This document shows, piece by piece, positions 47,115-57,240 of a DNA stretch of 64,000 nt (positions within the stretch are counted from its first letter, which is position 1; each line of letters begins with the position of its first letter). The translations under genes were made by a program, and so were the position numbers. Where the stretch lies: the NCBI RefSeq assembly GCF_040802235.1, contig NC_133167.1, positions 43,646,001 to 43,710,000 of the forward strand. Direction: 5' to 3'. The DNA comes from Manis javanica (Eukaryota; Chordata; Mammalia; Pholidota; Manidae). The notes below the pieces were generated by a model, which did no database searches, was not told where the DNA came from, and saw only the letters and a program-made list of their open reading frames with translations.

Positions 47115-49350
47115 CCCACCAAAAAAGAAAATTACAGACCAATATCACTGATGAATGTAGATGCAAAAATACACAATAAAATATAAGCAAACAGAATTCA
47201 ACAGTATATCAAAAGGATCATACACCATGACCAAGTGGGATTCATCCCAGGGATGCAAGGATGGTACAACATTCAAAAATCCATCAACATCATCTACCAC
47301 CTAAACAAAAAGAAGGAAAGAAACCACATGATCATCTCCATAAATGCGGAAAAAGCATTTGACAAAATTCAACATCCATTCATGATAAAAACTCTCAGCA
47401 AAATGGGTATACAGGGCAAGTACCGCAACATAATAAAGGCCGTATATGATAAACACACAGCCAACATCATACTGAACAGTGAGAAGCTGAAAGCATTTCC
47501 TCTGAGATCAGGAACCAGACAGGGATGGCCACTCTCCCCACTGTTATTTAACATAGTACTGGAGGTCCTAGCCACGGCAATCAGACAAAACAAAGATATA
47601 CAAGAAATCCAGATTGGTAAAGAAGAAGTTAAACTGTCACTATTTGCAGATGATATGATACTGTTCATAAAAAACTCCAAAACTACTAGAACTGATATCG
47701 GAATACAGCAAAGTTGCAGGATACAAAATTAACACACAGAAATCTGTAGCTTTCCTATACACTAACAATGAGCCAATAGAAAGAGAAATCAGGAAAACAA
47801 TTCCATTCACAATTGCATCAAAAAGAATAAAATACCTAGGAATAAACCTACCAAAGAAGTGAAAGACTTATACTCTGAAAACTACAAGTCACTCTTAAGA
47901 GAAATTAAAGGGGACACTAACAAATGGAAACTCATCCCATGCTCATGGCTAGGAAGAATTAATATCGTCCAAATGGCCATCCTGCCTAAAGCAATATACA
48001 GATTTGATGCAATCCCTATCAAATTACCAGCAACATACTTCAATGAATTGGAACAAATAATTCAAAAATTCATATGGAAACACCAAAGACTCCGAATAGC
48101 CAAAACAATCCTGAGAAAGAAGAATAAAGTAGGGGGGATCTCACTCCCCAACTTCAAGCTCTACTACAAAGCCATAGTAATCAAGACAATTTGGTAATGG
48201 CACAAGAACAGAGCCACAGACCAGTGGAACAGATTAGAGACTCCAGAAATTAACCCAAACATATATGGTCAATTAATATTTGATAAAGGAGCCATGGACA
48301 TACAATGGCAAAATGACAGTCTCTTCAACAGATGGTGCTGGCAAAACTGGACAGCTACATGTAGGAGAATGAAACTGGACAATTGTCTAACCCCATATAC
48401 AAAGGTAAACTCAAAATGGATCAAAGACCTGAATGTAAGTCATGAAACCATTAAACTCTTGGAAAAAAACATAGGCGAAAACCTCTTAGACATAAACATG
48501 AGTGAACTCTTCTTGAACATATCTCCCCGGGCAAGGAAAACAACAGCAAAAATGAGCAAGTGGGACTACATTAAGCTAAAAAGTTTCTGTACAGCAAAAG
48601 ACACCATCAATAGAACAAAAAGGAACCCTACAGTATGGGAGAATATATTTGAAAATGACACATCCGATAAAGGCTTGACGTCCAGAATATATAAAGAGCT
48701 CACATGCCTCAACAAACAAAAAAACAAATAACCTAATTAAAAATGGGCAGAGGAACTGAACAGAGAGTTCTCCAAAAAAGAAATACAGATGGCCAACAGA
48801 CACATGAAAAGATGCTCCACATCGCTAATTATCAGAGAAATGCAAATTAAAACTACAATGAGGTATCACCTCACACCAGTAAGGATAGCTGCCATCCAAA
48901 AGACAAACAACAAGAAATGTTGGCGAGGCTGTGGAGAAAGGGGAACCCTCCTACACTGCTGGTGGGAATGTAAATTAGTTCAACCATTGTGGAAAGCAGT
49001 ATGGAGGTTTATCAAAATGCTCAAAACAGACCTACCATTTGACCCAGGAATTCCACTCCTAGGAATTTACCCTAAGAACGCAGCAATCAAGTTTGAGAAA
49101 GACAGATGCACCCCTATGTTTATCGCAGCACTATTTACAATAGCCAAGAATTGGAAGCAACCTAAATGTCCATCGGTAGATGAATGGATAAAGAAGATGT
49201 GGTACATATACACAATGGAATACTACTCAGCCATAAGAAGAGGAAAAAATCCTACCATTTGCAGCAACATGGATGGAGCTGGAGAGTATTATGCTCGGTG
49301 AAATAAGCCAAGTGGAGAAAGAGAAATACCAAATGATTTCACTCATCTGA
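47115..49350 (+). pseudogene. L1 ORF2 C-terminal two thirds (copy 2), broken
   Basis: The reverse-transcriptase FADD motif is present near 47647. A 14-nt deletion near 47675 relative to copy 1 shifts the frame. A further frame change lies near 47850, and TGGTAA near 48192 replaces a TAC codon. A frameshift lies near 48720 and another near 49245. The cysteine region ([18 protein letters not shown]) near 48915-48970 keeps the arginine codon that became a stop in copy 1. Confidence 0.85.
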
Positions 49351-49700
49351 GGAGTATAAGAACAAAGGAAAAACTGTAGGAACAAAACAGCAGCAGAATT
49401 ACAGAACCCAAAAATGGACTAACAGGTACCAAAGGGAAAGGAATTGGGGACGATGGGTGGGCAGGGGGGGAATGGAAGGGGAGAAGAAGCGGGGTATTAA
49501 GATTAGCATGCATAGTCGGGGGAGGGAGAAAGGGGAGGGAGGGCTGTACAACACAGAGAGGACAAGTAGTGATTCTACATTTTGCTATGCTGATGGACAG
49601 TGACCGTAATGTGGTTTTTAGGGGGGACCTGATATAGGGGAGAGCATAGTAAACATAGTATTCTTCATGTAAGTGTAGATTAAAGATTAAAAAAAATAAT

Positions 49701-51015
49701 CAGTTCCTGTGTGCTGACCTCCAGTGAGTTCTACACAGTGGTATAGAGGGCATGTCAAAGTGTGGGCAAAGGGTCTGTTTGTTTCCATGCAGAGATCAAG
49801 GCCTAACTTGGATATCCAGAAAATGAACTAAGATACAATATGAGGAGGAGCTTCCGGCATCAGCACTCTCTGGAGGACTCGTGCCGGGGGATGATCATCA
49901 AAAAAGTCTCCACAGGGATCCGGGTGATGCTGCGGTTGTAACTGCGTCCACCCCACCATTTCCTGGACTTGCCATTGGAATGAGGAGGAAGATGTCTAGA
50001 CTGGCATGTGCATACAGTGAGACAACGAATTTGACTGGATCTGTACTGTTGGAACTCAACCAGGAGTTGGGAGGGGTGCAAGTTGTAGCGCTCCAAAACC
50101 TATACGACTATAGACTATCTACGGTTAAAAGAACATATGGGATGTGAAGAGATCTCAGAAATGGGCTGCTTTAATTCGTCTGACTTCTCTCAGACTGTTC
50201 AAGTACAGTTGGACAATGTCCATCATATCATAGGCTAATTTTCACAAATGCCTAGGGTGCCTAAATGGTTTTCTTGGCTTCACTGGAGATGGATGGTAAT
50301 TATAGATTTGCTTTGTTTATGTCACCGTATTCCTATTATGTTAATATGTGTGTGCAAATTAGTTAGTAGTTTAAAACCTATACATACTTAAGGTACTCTA
50401 CAAGAAGATATGTCAAAGAAATAACCAATCCTCCCATGTTTTCTTCCATATGCTACCTCTATAGCTTTTCTTCTTCCTTCCTAATTACAACCCTTAAATA
50501 GAATTCGTGCCTCATATCGAATTTACCGAGTATCATAATTCCTCCAGGTGGTAAAGATACCTCGAGACAAGTGCTGGGCATAGAAGCCACAGGGCATAAA
50601 TCTGCAAAGAAGTAAAAAGCTAACCTTTTCAAACAATAAGGCTTCTCTCTCACTTACCAACTTTACATCTCCCTGTATGGCCCCGGAAGATGACTGGTTA
50701 GCCAGAGATGGGTAAGATTCCTTAAGGGAGGAACAATCTAAGACAGGCACAGTTGCAGGGGGGCCATCAGGTGAGAAATTGGGGATCAACAGAAGTGAGG
50801 CTTAGAACCTCACTCCCCCTGTTCTGAGAGAAATCTTCTGCATCCATGGATGTTTTATTGCCCCTGTCTAGCTTGGATTAGCACATAGTCTACAGGCACA
50901 CTCCTGATCATCTACAATTGCTCTCTTACGACACTAAACTATGTTTTCTACCTTTATCTTGCATCTACCTAACACTTCAGCATTTTATTAAAAATAATAA
51001 TAATAAAGAGAGAAA
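49701..51015 (+). pseudogene. Captured env transmembrane region, copy 2
   Basis: Homologue of 22471-23790. The helical region through the two-cysteine loop is recognisable, but the frame changes near 50095. A stop also falls near 50237, so no envelope product is possible. The 3' non-coding part, the A-rich AATAATAATAA stretch and the polypurine-like AGAGAGAAA before the LTR are conserved. Confidence 0.75.
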
Positions 51016-51338
51016 TGTGGCATTCACATATAAATCAAGTATAAAAATCAAACAAATATTCATATTTGACCTGATTGTTTATATTTCATAATGCGTGATC
51101 AAAACCGAAAGTTTCTGTGATGAATGCCCTTGTACTGTTCACCGTGTAAGAACTTATTCACTATGTAAGAATTCGTTCACCATGTAAGAACTTGTTCGTT
51201 ATGCCTCAGAAGATTGGAGACTGAAGAGAACTAGGCTTGAGATGGATTAATGACTGTGCATTGAGCATTGACCCCCCTATACAGAATTTTATTGTTGTTA
51301 ACAACCATTCTATCAATAAATATGAGAGATGCCCTCTC
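51016..51338 (+). repeat. Truncated LTR (U3-R), copy 2
   Basis: 323 bp from TGTGGCATTC to GCCCTCTC, with AATAAA near 51315 and the same poly(A) point as copies 1 and 3. The 19-bp repeat occurs three times from 51137. Confidence 0.85.
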
Positions 51339-51349
51339 AAAAAAAAAAA

Positions 51350-51360
51350 AAAACAGAAGG
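51350..51360 (+). repeat. Target duplication, second of three copies
   Basis: AAAACAGAAGG lies between the poly(A) of chimera copy 2 and the 5' end of the next L1. It serves as the 3' duplication of copy 2 and the 5' duplication of the L1 at 51361. Its last GG may already be the first bases of that L1. Confidence 0.75.
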
Positions 51361-52190
51361 ATCGAGGTGGAGCCAAGATGGTGGCATGAATATAGCAGTG
51401 GAAATCTCCCAAAACCATATATATTTTTGAAAATACAACAAATACAACTATTCCTAAAAGAGAGACCAGAAGACACAGGACAACAGCCAGACTACATCTA
51501 CACCTACGAGAACCAAGTGCCTCACAAAGGGGGAAAGATACAAGCTGCGGCGCAGCAGGACCCTAGTGCCCTTCAACCCAGCTCCCAGTGGGAAGAGAGG
51601 AGTCGGAGCAGGGAGGGAGAGGGAGCCCAGAACTGCTAAACACCCAGCCCTAGCCAACCACACCAGAGCACAGACACACAGCGTGGAGTGCTGGATACTA
51701 GGGAAACAGGACAGTAAGACCTGGGAGTGGTCCCTACAGCTGGTGCCCCTGGGACAAAAAAAAGCAAATGTATTTTGAAAGTCTTAAAGGGACAGTGACC
51801 CCACAGCGGGATGGAAGCATCCCATGACACTTAGACCAGCAGCTGGAAACCAAAGGAACTCCAGGTGCCATAACCCTCTGGGCAGCAGCATAGCTGGGAG
51901 ACCCCTCACAGCAATAAACAGCATCCTGCCCATTTCCCCTCCACGTGACTCTGCCATATTCAAGCAGCCGCTTGAGGCAGGCCAGGCCTACAGCAACTGT
52001 GGAGCTCCACAGCAGCCGGGCAAGAATCAGAGACTCCATCTGCACGCAGCTGGCCAGCACAAGCTGCTAGGGGTCGCTGTTCTCCCAGGAGAGGAAGGCC
52101 ACAAACCATCAAGATGGGACATTCTCCCAGCTGACACAGGTGCCAGCTCCATACAACTACCTTTAGCTCCATACAACTCCCTTTATCTCC

Positions 52191-53294
52191 ATGAAAAGGC
52201 AGAATTTGATACAAACAAGACTAACCCAGACATCCTCCCATGAGAAGGAATCTGGGAGGATAGACCTAACCAATCTCCCTGAAAAACAATTCAAAATAAA
52301 GGTCATAACCATGCTGATGGAGATGCAGAGAAATATGCAAGAGCTAAGGGATGATTTCTGGAAGGAGAATACAGAAATGAAATGATCTCTGGAAGGATTT
52401 ATAAGCAGAATGGATAAGATGCAAGAGGCCATTGATGGAATAGAAACCAGAGAACAGAAACACATAGAAGCTGACGCAGAGAGAGATAAAGGATCTCCAA
52501 GAATGAAACAATATTAAGAGAACTGTGTGACCAATCACAAAGAAACAAAAACAAAGAAACAATCCCAGAAAAATCTTCTGGGATACCAGAAGAAGAAGAG
52601 AGAGAGAAAGGGATAGAAAGTGTATTTGAAGAAATAATTGCTGAAAACTTCCCCAAACTGAGGGAGGAAATAATCGATCAGACCAAGGAAGTACACAGAA
52701 CTCCCAACAGAAGGACAACACCCAAGGAGGACAACACCAAGACACATAATTAAAACAGCAAAGATCAAGGACAAAGACAGAGTTTTAAAGGCAGCTAGAG
52801 AGAGGAAAAAGGTCACCTACAAAGGAAAACCCATCAGGCTACCATCAGACTTCTCAACAGAAACCTTGCAAGCCAGAAGAGAATGGCATGATATATTTAA
52901 TGCAATGAAACAGAAGGGCCTTGAATCAAGGACACTGTATCCAGCATGATTATCATTTAAATATGAAGGAGGGATTAAACAATTCCCAGACAAGCAAAAG
53001 CTGAGGGAATTTTCCTCCCACAAACCACCTCTACAGGGTATTTTACAGGGACTGCTCTAGATGGGAGCACACCTAAGACTAAAAAGATGACACCAGGGAA
53101 AATAAAATCACAGCAAAGAAAGCAGACCAACCAAATACTAACTAAACACAAAAAATAAAATCAACTACCCACAAAAGCAGTTAAAGGAAATATAAAAGAG
53201 CACAGAATAAAACAAGCAACATATAAAGAATGGAGGAGGAGGAATAAGAAGGGAGGGAAATAAACATCAGTCTGTGTTTATAATAGCTCAATAA
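52191..53294 (+). pseudogene. L1 ORF1, broken
   Basis: It starts MKRQNLIQTRLTQ at 52191, with a 64-codon first open piece covering the N-terminus and start of the coiled coil, and TGA at 52383. Coiled-coil, RRM and C-terminal regions can be traced in shifted frames to about 53040. A long lysine-rich tail follows to the stop near 53292. About 120 bp of that tail are absent from chimera copy 1. Confidence 0.8.
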
Positions 53295-53337
53295 ATGAGT
53301 TAAGTTAGTAAGGTAGTAAAACAGCTAACCTGAACCT

Positions 53338-54341
53338 TTGGTAACCACGAATCTAAAGCCTGCAATGGCAATAAGTACGTATCTTGCAATAATCACCCTA
53401 AATGTGAATAGACTAAATACACCAATCAAAAGACACAGAGTAATAGAATGGATAAAAAAGCAAGACCTATCTATATGCTGCTTACAAGAGACTCACATCA
53501 AATGGATAAAAAAGCAAGACCCATCAATATGCTGCTTACAAGAAACTCACCTCAAACCCAAAGACATGTATAGGCTGAAAGTCAAGGGATGGAAAAACAT
53601 ATTTCAGGCAAAGCAAACAGCGAGAAGAAAGCAGGGGTTGCAGTACTAATATCAGACAAAACAGACTTCAAAACAAAGAAAGAAACAAGAGATAAAGAAG
53701 GACACTACATCACTACATAATGATAAAGGGCTCAGTCCAACAAGAGGATATAACCATTATAAATATATATGTGTCCAACACAGGAGCACCAGCATACGTG
53801 AAACAAATACTAACACAACTAAAGGAGGAAATAGAAAGCAATGCATTCATTTTAGGAGACTTCAACATGCCACTCACTCCAAAGGACAGATGCACCAGAC
53901 AGAAAATAAGTAAGGACACAGAGGCACTGAACAACACACTAGAACAGATAGACCTAATAGACATCTAAGGAACTCTACATCAAAAAACAACAGGATACAC
54001 ATTCTTCTCAAGTGTGCATGGAACATTCTCCAGAATAGACCACATACTAGGCCACAAAAAGAGCCTCAGTAAATTCCAATAGATTGAAATTCTACCAACC
54101 AACTTTTCAGACCACAAAGGTATAAAACTAGAAATAAATTGTACAAAGAAAACAAAAAGGCTCAGAAACACGTGGAGGCTTAACAACATACTCCTAAATA
54201 ATCAATGGATCAATGAACAAATTAAAATAGAGATCAAGGAATATATGGAAACAAATGACAACAACAACACAAAGCCCCAACTTCTGTGGGACACTGTGAA
54301 AGCAGTCTTAAGAGGAAAGTATATAGCAATCCAGGCATACA
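53338..54341 (+). pseudogene. L1 ORF2 endonuclease portion with 54-bp internal duplication, truncated
   Basis: The ORF2 start region (MAISTYLAIITLNVN at 53365) is followed by an exact-length tandem duplication of 54 bp (53449-53502 and 53503-53556). It repeats the WIKKQD.SICCLQETH segment in frame, so the catalytic Glu motif is present twice. LGDFNM and SRIDHI-type motifs follow in other frames. The sequence ends at the internal deletion junction near 54341; there is no reverse transcriptase. Confidence 0.8.
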
Positions 54342-54495
54342 ACACAGTGAAGACAAGTAGTGATTCTACAGCATCTTACTACACTGATGGACAGTGACTG
54401 TAATGGAGTGGGCGGGACTTCATGAGGGGGGCAGCCTAGTGAACATGGTGTTCTTCATGTAATTGTAGATTAATGATAACAAAAAAAACAGAAAA

Positions 54496-54507
54496 AAACA
54501 GAATGGT
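54496..54507 (+). repeat. Target duplication, third of three copies
   Basis: AAAACAGAATGG follows the A-rich end of the L1. It most likely shows the original sequence of the old L1M host. Confidence 0.7.
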
Positions 54508-55407
54508 CAACTCACCCTAATTAATACAGGATAAAAGACAATTGTGTTACCTTTACTGACTATCCGAGAACAAAGAAAACTGAAAATTAGACCTAATTAT
54601 CTATGTCAAGACTTAGAAAACCAAAAACCAAACACTATGAAATAGAAGGAAATGAAAAATGATAAAAATGAAAGTTGAACTTAATGAAAAGCCAAGTAAA
54701 TACAATAGAGAAAATTAACTATACAAAAAGTTTAGCTTTTTACTTGTAGCATAACAAAATTGATACAAGGTAAAATAGAAAATCTGAAAACTGTTTGTTT
54801 TAAACCCACCTGCCCTGCCTTACCTCCTTTTGGTTAAACTTTTATGAAATATATACAACTCAGAGGTACAAGTTTGAGGAAGTCAGCATCTCACAGGGAG
54901 ATCCTTGACTCATGTTGTATAACTAATGAAGGAACATTACTCATTTCCAGGACTAAGGCAGACAGTTCTTCACATATACATTTTGGGTTCCAGGGAATCA
55001 AACCCAGACTTCAGAGTAATTAACAGCTTGATTATGCAAATCTTTCTCTCCCTTAATGTCCACATTCCTGTTTTATGGAATATCAACTAATCAAATTACC
55101 TTCATCTAAGTCTTTGTCTCAGGATCCACCTTTTTTTTCCCCCTTTTCAACACAGGGAAAACAGTACAGTACGGTTTCAAGTAATTTGGATCTGTAATTT
55201 AAAAACTCACAAAAAACTCCAGGCTGGTTTCATGAGTGAATGCTACTAATCATATACAAATTCTCCCACAGAATAGAAAAAGAGGGAAGACTTCTGAACT
55301 CACTATAAAAGGCAAACATAACCTTGACAGCACAACCTGACCAGAAGATTAAAAGAAAAATCAGGCCAATCTGTCTCACAAATATTGAAATGAAAATTCT
55401 AAATAAA
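54508..55407 (+). mobile_element. Old L1M ORF2, second segment of the nest host, with unassigned middle
   Basis: TATGTCAAGACTTAGAAAAC near 54602 and GAAAATTAACTATACAAAAAG near 54710 continue the host L1M after the inserted elements. About 54800-55200 is less certain. GACAGCACAACCTGACCAGAA near 55325 and AATATTGAAATGAAAATTC near 55381 are again L1 reverse-transcriptase region. All frames are broken. Confidence 0.65.
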
Positions 55408-55422
55408 AAATTAGCAAACTGA
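55408..55422 (+). repeat. 5' target duplication of the 55.4-kb L1
   Basis: AAATTAGCAAACTGA matches AAATTAGCAAATTGA at 56971-56985 with one difference. The preceding A-run gives a T/AAAA type site. Confidence 0.75.
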
Positions 55423-55497
55423 TCCAATAAAAGCTTGACATCCAAAATATATAAAGAGCTCACAGACCTCAACAAACAAAAAGCAAATAATCCAATT

Positions 55498-55514
55498 AAA
55501 AAATGGGCAGAGGA
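55498..55514 (+). repeat. 5' target duplication of the LTR-tail insertion
   Basis: AAAAAATGGGCAGAGGA; its partner at 55980-55996 is AAAAAATGGACAGAGGA (one difference). The preceding AATT gives a TT/AAAA site. Confidence 0.8.
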
Positions 55515-55979
55515 CCTTGCCTAGCTTGTATTAATACTTAGTCTATAGGCACACACCTGATCATCTACATTAGCCCTCTTACAGCACTAAACTATGTTTT
55601 CTACCTTTATCTTGCATCTACCTACCACTTCAGCATTTTATTAGAAATAATAATATAATAACAATAATAAGGAAGAAATGTGGGATTCACATACAAATCA
55701 AGTATAAAAATCAAATGAATAATCATATTTGACCTGATTGTTTATAGTTCATGATGCGTGATCAAAACCGAAAGTTTCTGTGATGACTGCCCTTGCACTG
55801 TTCACCATGTAAAAACTTGTTCACCATGTAAGAACTTGTTCGTTATGCTTCAGAAGATTGGAGACTGTTGAGAATTAGGCTTGGGGTTGATTAATGATTG
55901 TGCATTGAGTTCCCTATACAGAATTTTATTGTTGTTAACAACCATATGATCAATAAATATGAGAGATGCCCTCTCAAAA
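55515..55979 (+). mobile_element. LTR-tail-only insertion (chimera tail, copy 3)
   Basis: About 460 bp equal to the last part of the chimera tail. It starts at a point corresponding to about 23632 in copy 1 (TGCCTAGCTTGTATTAATAC) and includes the A/T-rich pre-LTR stretch. The LTR from 55679 to 55975 ends GCCCTCTC plus poly(A). The 17-bp duplication and the poly(A) show L1-type retrotransposition. The LTR lacks one of three 19-bp repeats and a few bases, hence 297 bp. No L1 sequence is attached. It is either an extreme 5' truncation of a chimera RNA or an independent mobilisation of the retroviral 3' end. Confidence 0.85.
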
Positions 55980-56985
55980 AAAAAATGGACAGAGGAGCTG
56001 AACAGACAGTTCTTCAAAGAAGAAATTCAGATGGCCAACACATGAAAAGACACATGAAAAGATGCTCCACATTGCTAGTTATCAGAGAAGTGCAAATTAA
56101 AACCACAATGAGATATCACCTCACACCAGTAAGAATGGCTACCATCCAACAGACAAACAACAACAAATGTTGGCGAGGTTGTGGAGAAAGGGGTACACTG
56201 CTGCTGGGAATGTAAATTAGTTCAACCATTGTGGAAAGCAGTATGGAGATTCCTCAGAATGCTCAAAATAGAAATACCATTTGATCCAGGAATTCCACTT
56301 CTAGGAATTTACCCTAAGAATGCAGCACTCCTGTTTGAAAAAGATAGATGCACCCCTATGTTTATCACTGTACTTTTTACAATAGCCTAGATATAGAAGC
56401 AACCTAAATGTCCATCAGTAGATGAATGGATAAAGAAGAAGTGGTACATATACACAATGGAATACTACTCAGCCATAAGAAACAAACAGATCCTACCATT
56501 TGCAACAACATGGATGGAGCTAGAGGGTATTATGCTCAGTGAAATAAGCCAGGCAGAGAAATATAAGTACCAAATGATTTCACTCATATGTGGAGTATAA
56601 GAACAGAGGAAAACTGAAGGAACAAAACAGCAGCAGAATCACAGAACCCAAGAATGGACTAACAGTTACCAAAGGGAAAGGGACTGGGGAGAATGGGAGG
56701 GTAGGGAGGAATAAGGGTGGGGAAGAAGAAAGGGGGTATTATGATTAGCATGTATAATGTGGGGGGTGGGGGAAAGGGGAGGGCTTTGCAACACAGAGAA
56801 GACCAGTAGTGATTCTACAACATCTTACTATGTTGATGGACAGTGACTGTAATGGGGTTTGTGGGGGGGACTTGGGGTAGGGGAGACCCTTGTAAACATA
56901 ATGTTCTTCATGTAATTGTAGATTAATTATAACAAAATAAAATAATATAAAATAAAATAAATTTTTTTAGAAATTAGCAAATTGA

Positions 56986-57240
56986 ATCCAGTAACACATT
57001 AAATGAAGACAATGGGTCGCAACCCTTGGGATTACTGCAATAATATAAATGTAGTCAAGCATTTGAAAACTCCATCAATATTATTCACCACATCAAATGA
57101 ATGAAGAAGAAGAATCAACTCAATAAATATAAAATAAGTATTTGAAAAACTCAATATCCTTTCAGAATCAAAGTGCTCAGCATACTATAAACTGAATGAA
57201 AATTCTGTGATCTTTTAATGGTATCAGATTATGTACATCC
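56986..57240 (+). mobile_element. Old L1M ORF2, third segment of the nest host
   Basis: ATTACTGCAATAATATAAATG is filler-like, but AAAACTCCATCAATATTATTCACCACATC near 57067 and AAACTCAATATCCTTTCAGAATC near 57147 follow the L1 reverse-transcriptase order directly after the preceding host segment. This confirms one old element split by younger ones. Confidence 0.6.

Larger units (their letters stand above)
47110..51349 (+). mobile_element. 5'-truncated L1 with retroviral env-LTR tail (chimera copy 2)
   Basis: After a short filler (GTTGCC type) the element begins within the ORF2 reverse-transcriptase region (CCACCAAAAAAGAAAATTAC at about 47115) and runs through the rest of ORF2. The 3'UTR ends in an A8 tract near 49690. 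The same env-to-LTR segment as copy 1 follows (49701-51338), then terminal poly(A) to 51349. It is flanked by AAAACAGAAGG on both sides. The order and end points match copy 1, except that the 158-bp adenylated module is absent. By eye it is very similar to copy 1 throughout, so both derive from one recently active chimeric source. Confidence 0.9.
51361..54495 (+). mobile_element. Internally deleted L1 with intact 5' and 3' ends
   Basis: It starts GAGGTGGAGCCAAGATGG, a canonical L1 5' end. It has a 5'UTR (to about 52190), ORF1 (52191-53294) and ORF2 endonuclease (from 53338/53365). At about 54340 it jumps from ORF2 straight into the 3'UTR (AACACAGTGAAGACAAGTAG). The normal L1 end ATGTAATTGTAGATTAATG plus A-rich tail follows at 54458-54495. 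Roughly 3 kb, mostly reverse transcriptase, are missing relative to copy 1. It has no retroviral tail. The 3' flank is AAAACAGAATGG, near-identical to the 5' flank. Confidence 0.85.
55423..56970 (+). mobile_element. 5'-truncated L1 (ORF2 end and 3'UTR), itself interrupted by an LTR-tail insertion
   Basis: It begins in the ORF2 C-terminal region (AAAAGCTTGACATCCAAAAT), is split at 55515-55980, and continues through the cysteine region (about 56165-56230) and YTMEYYSAI end. The L1 3'UTR ends ATGTAATTGTAGATTAATTA near 56925, followed by an A-rich tail. It has the ordinary L1 3' end with no env-LTR tail. ORF2 remains are broken by frameshifts near 56195 and 56390. Confidence 0.85.
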
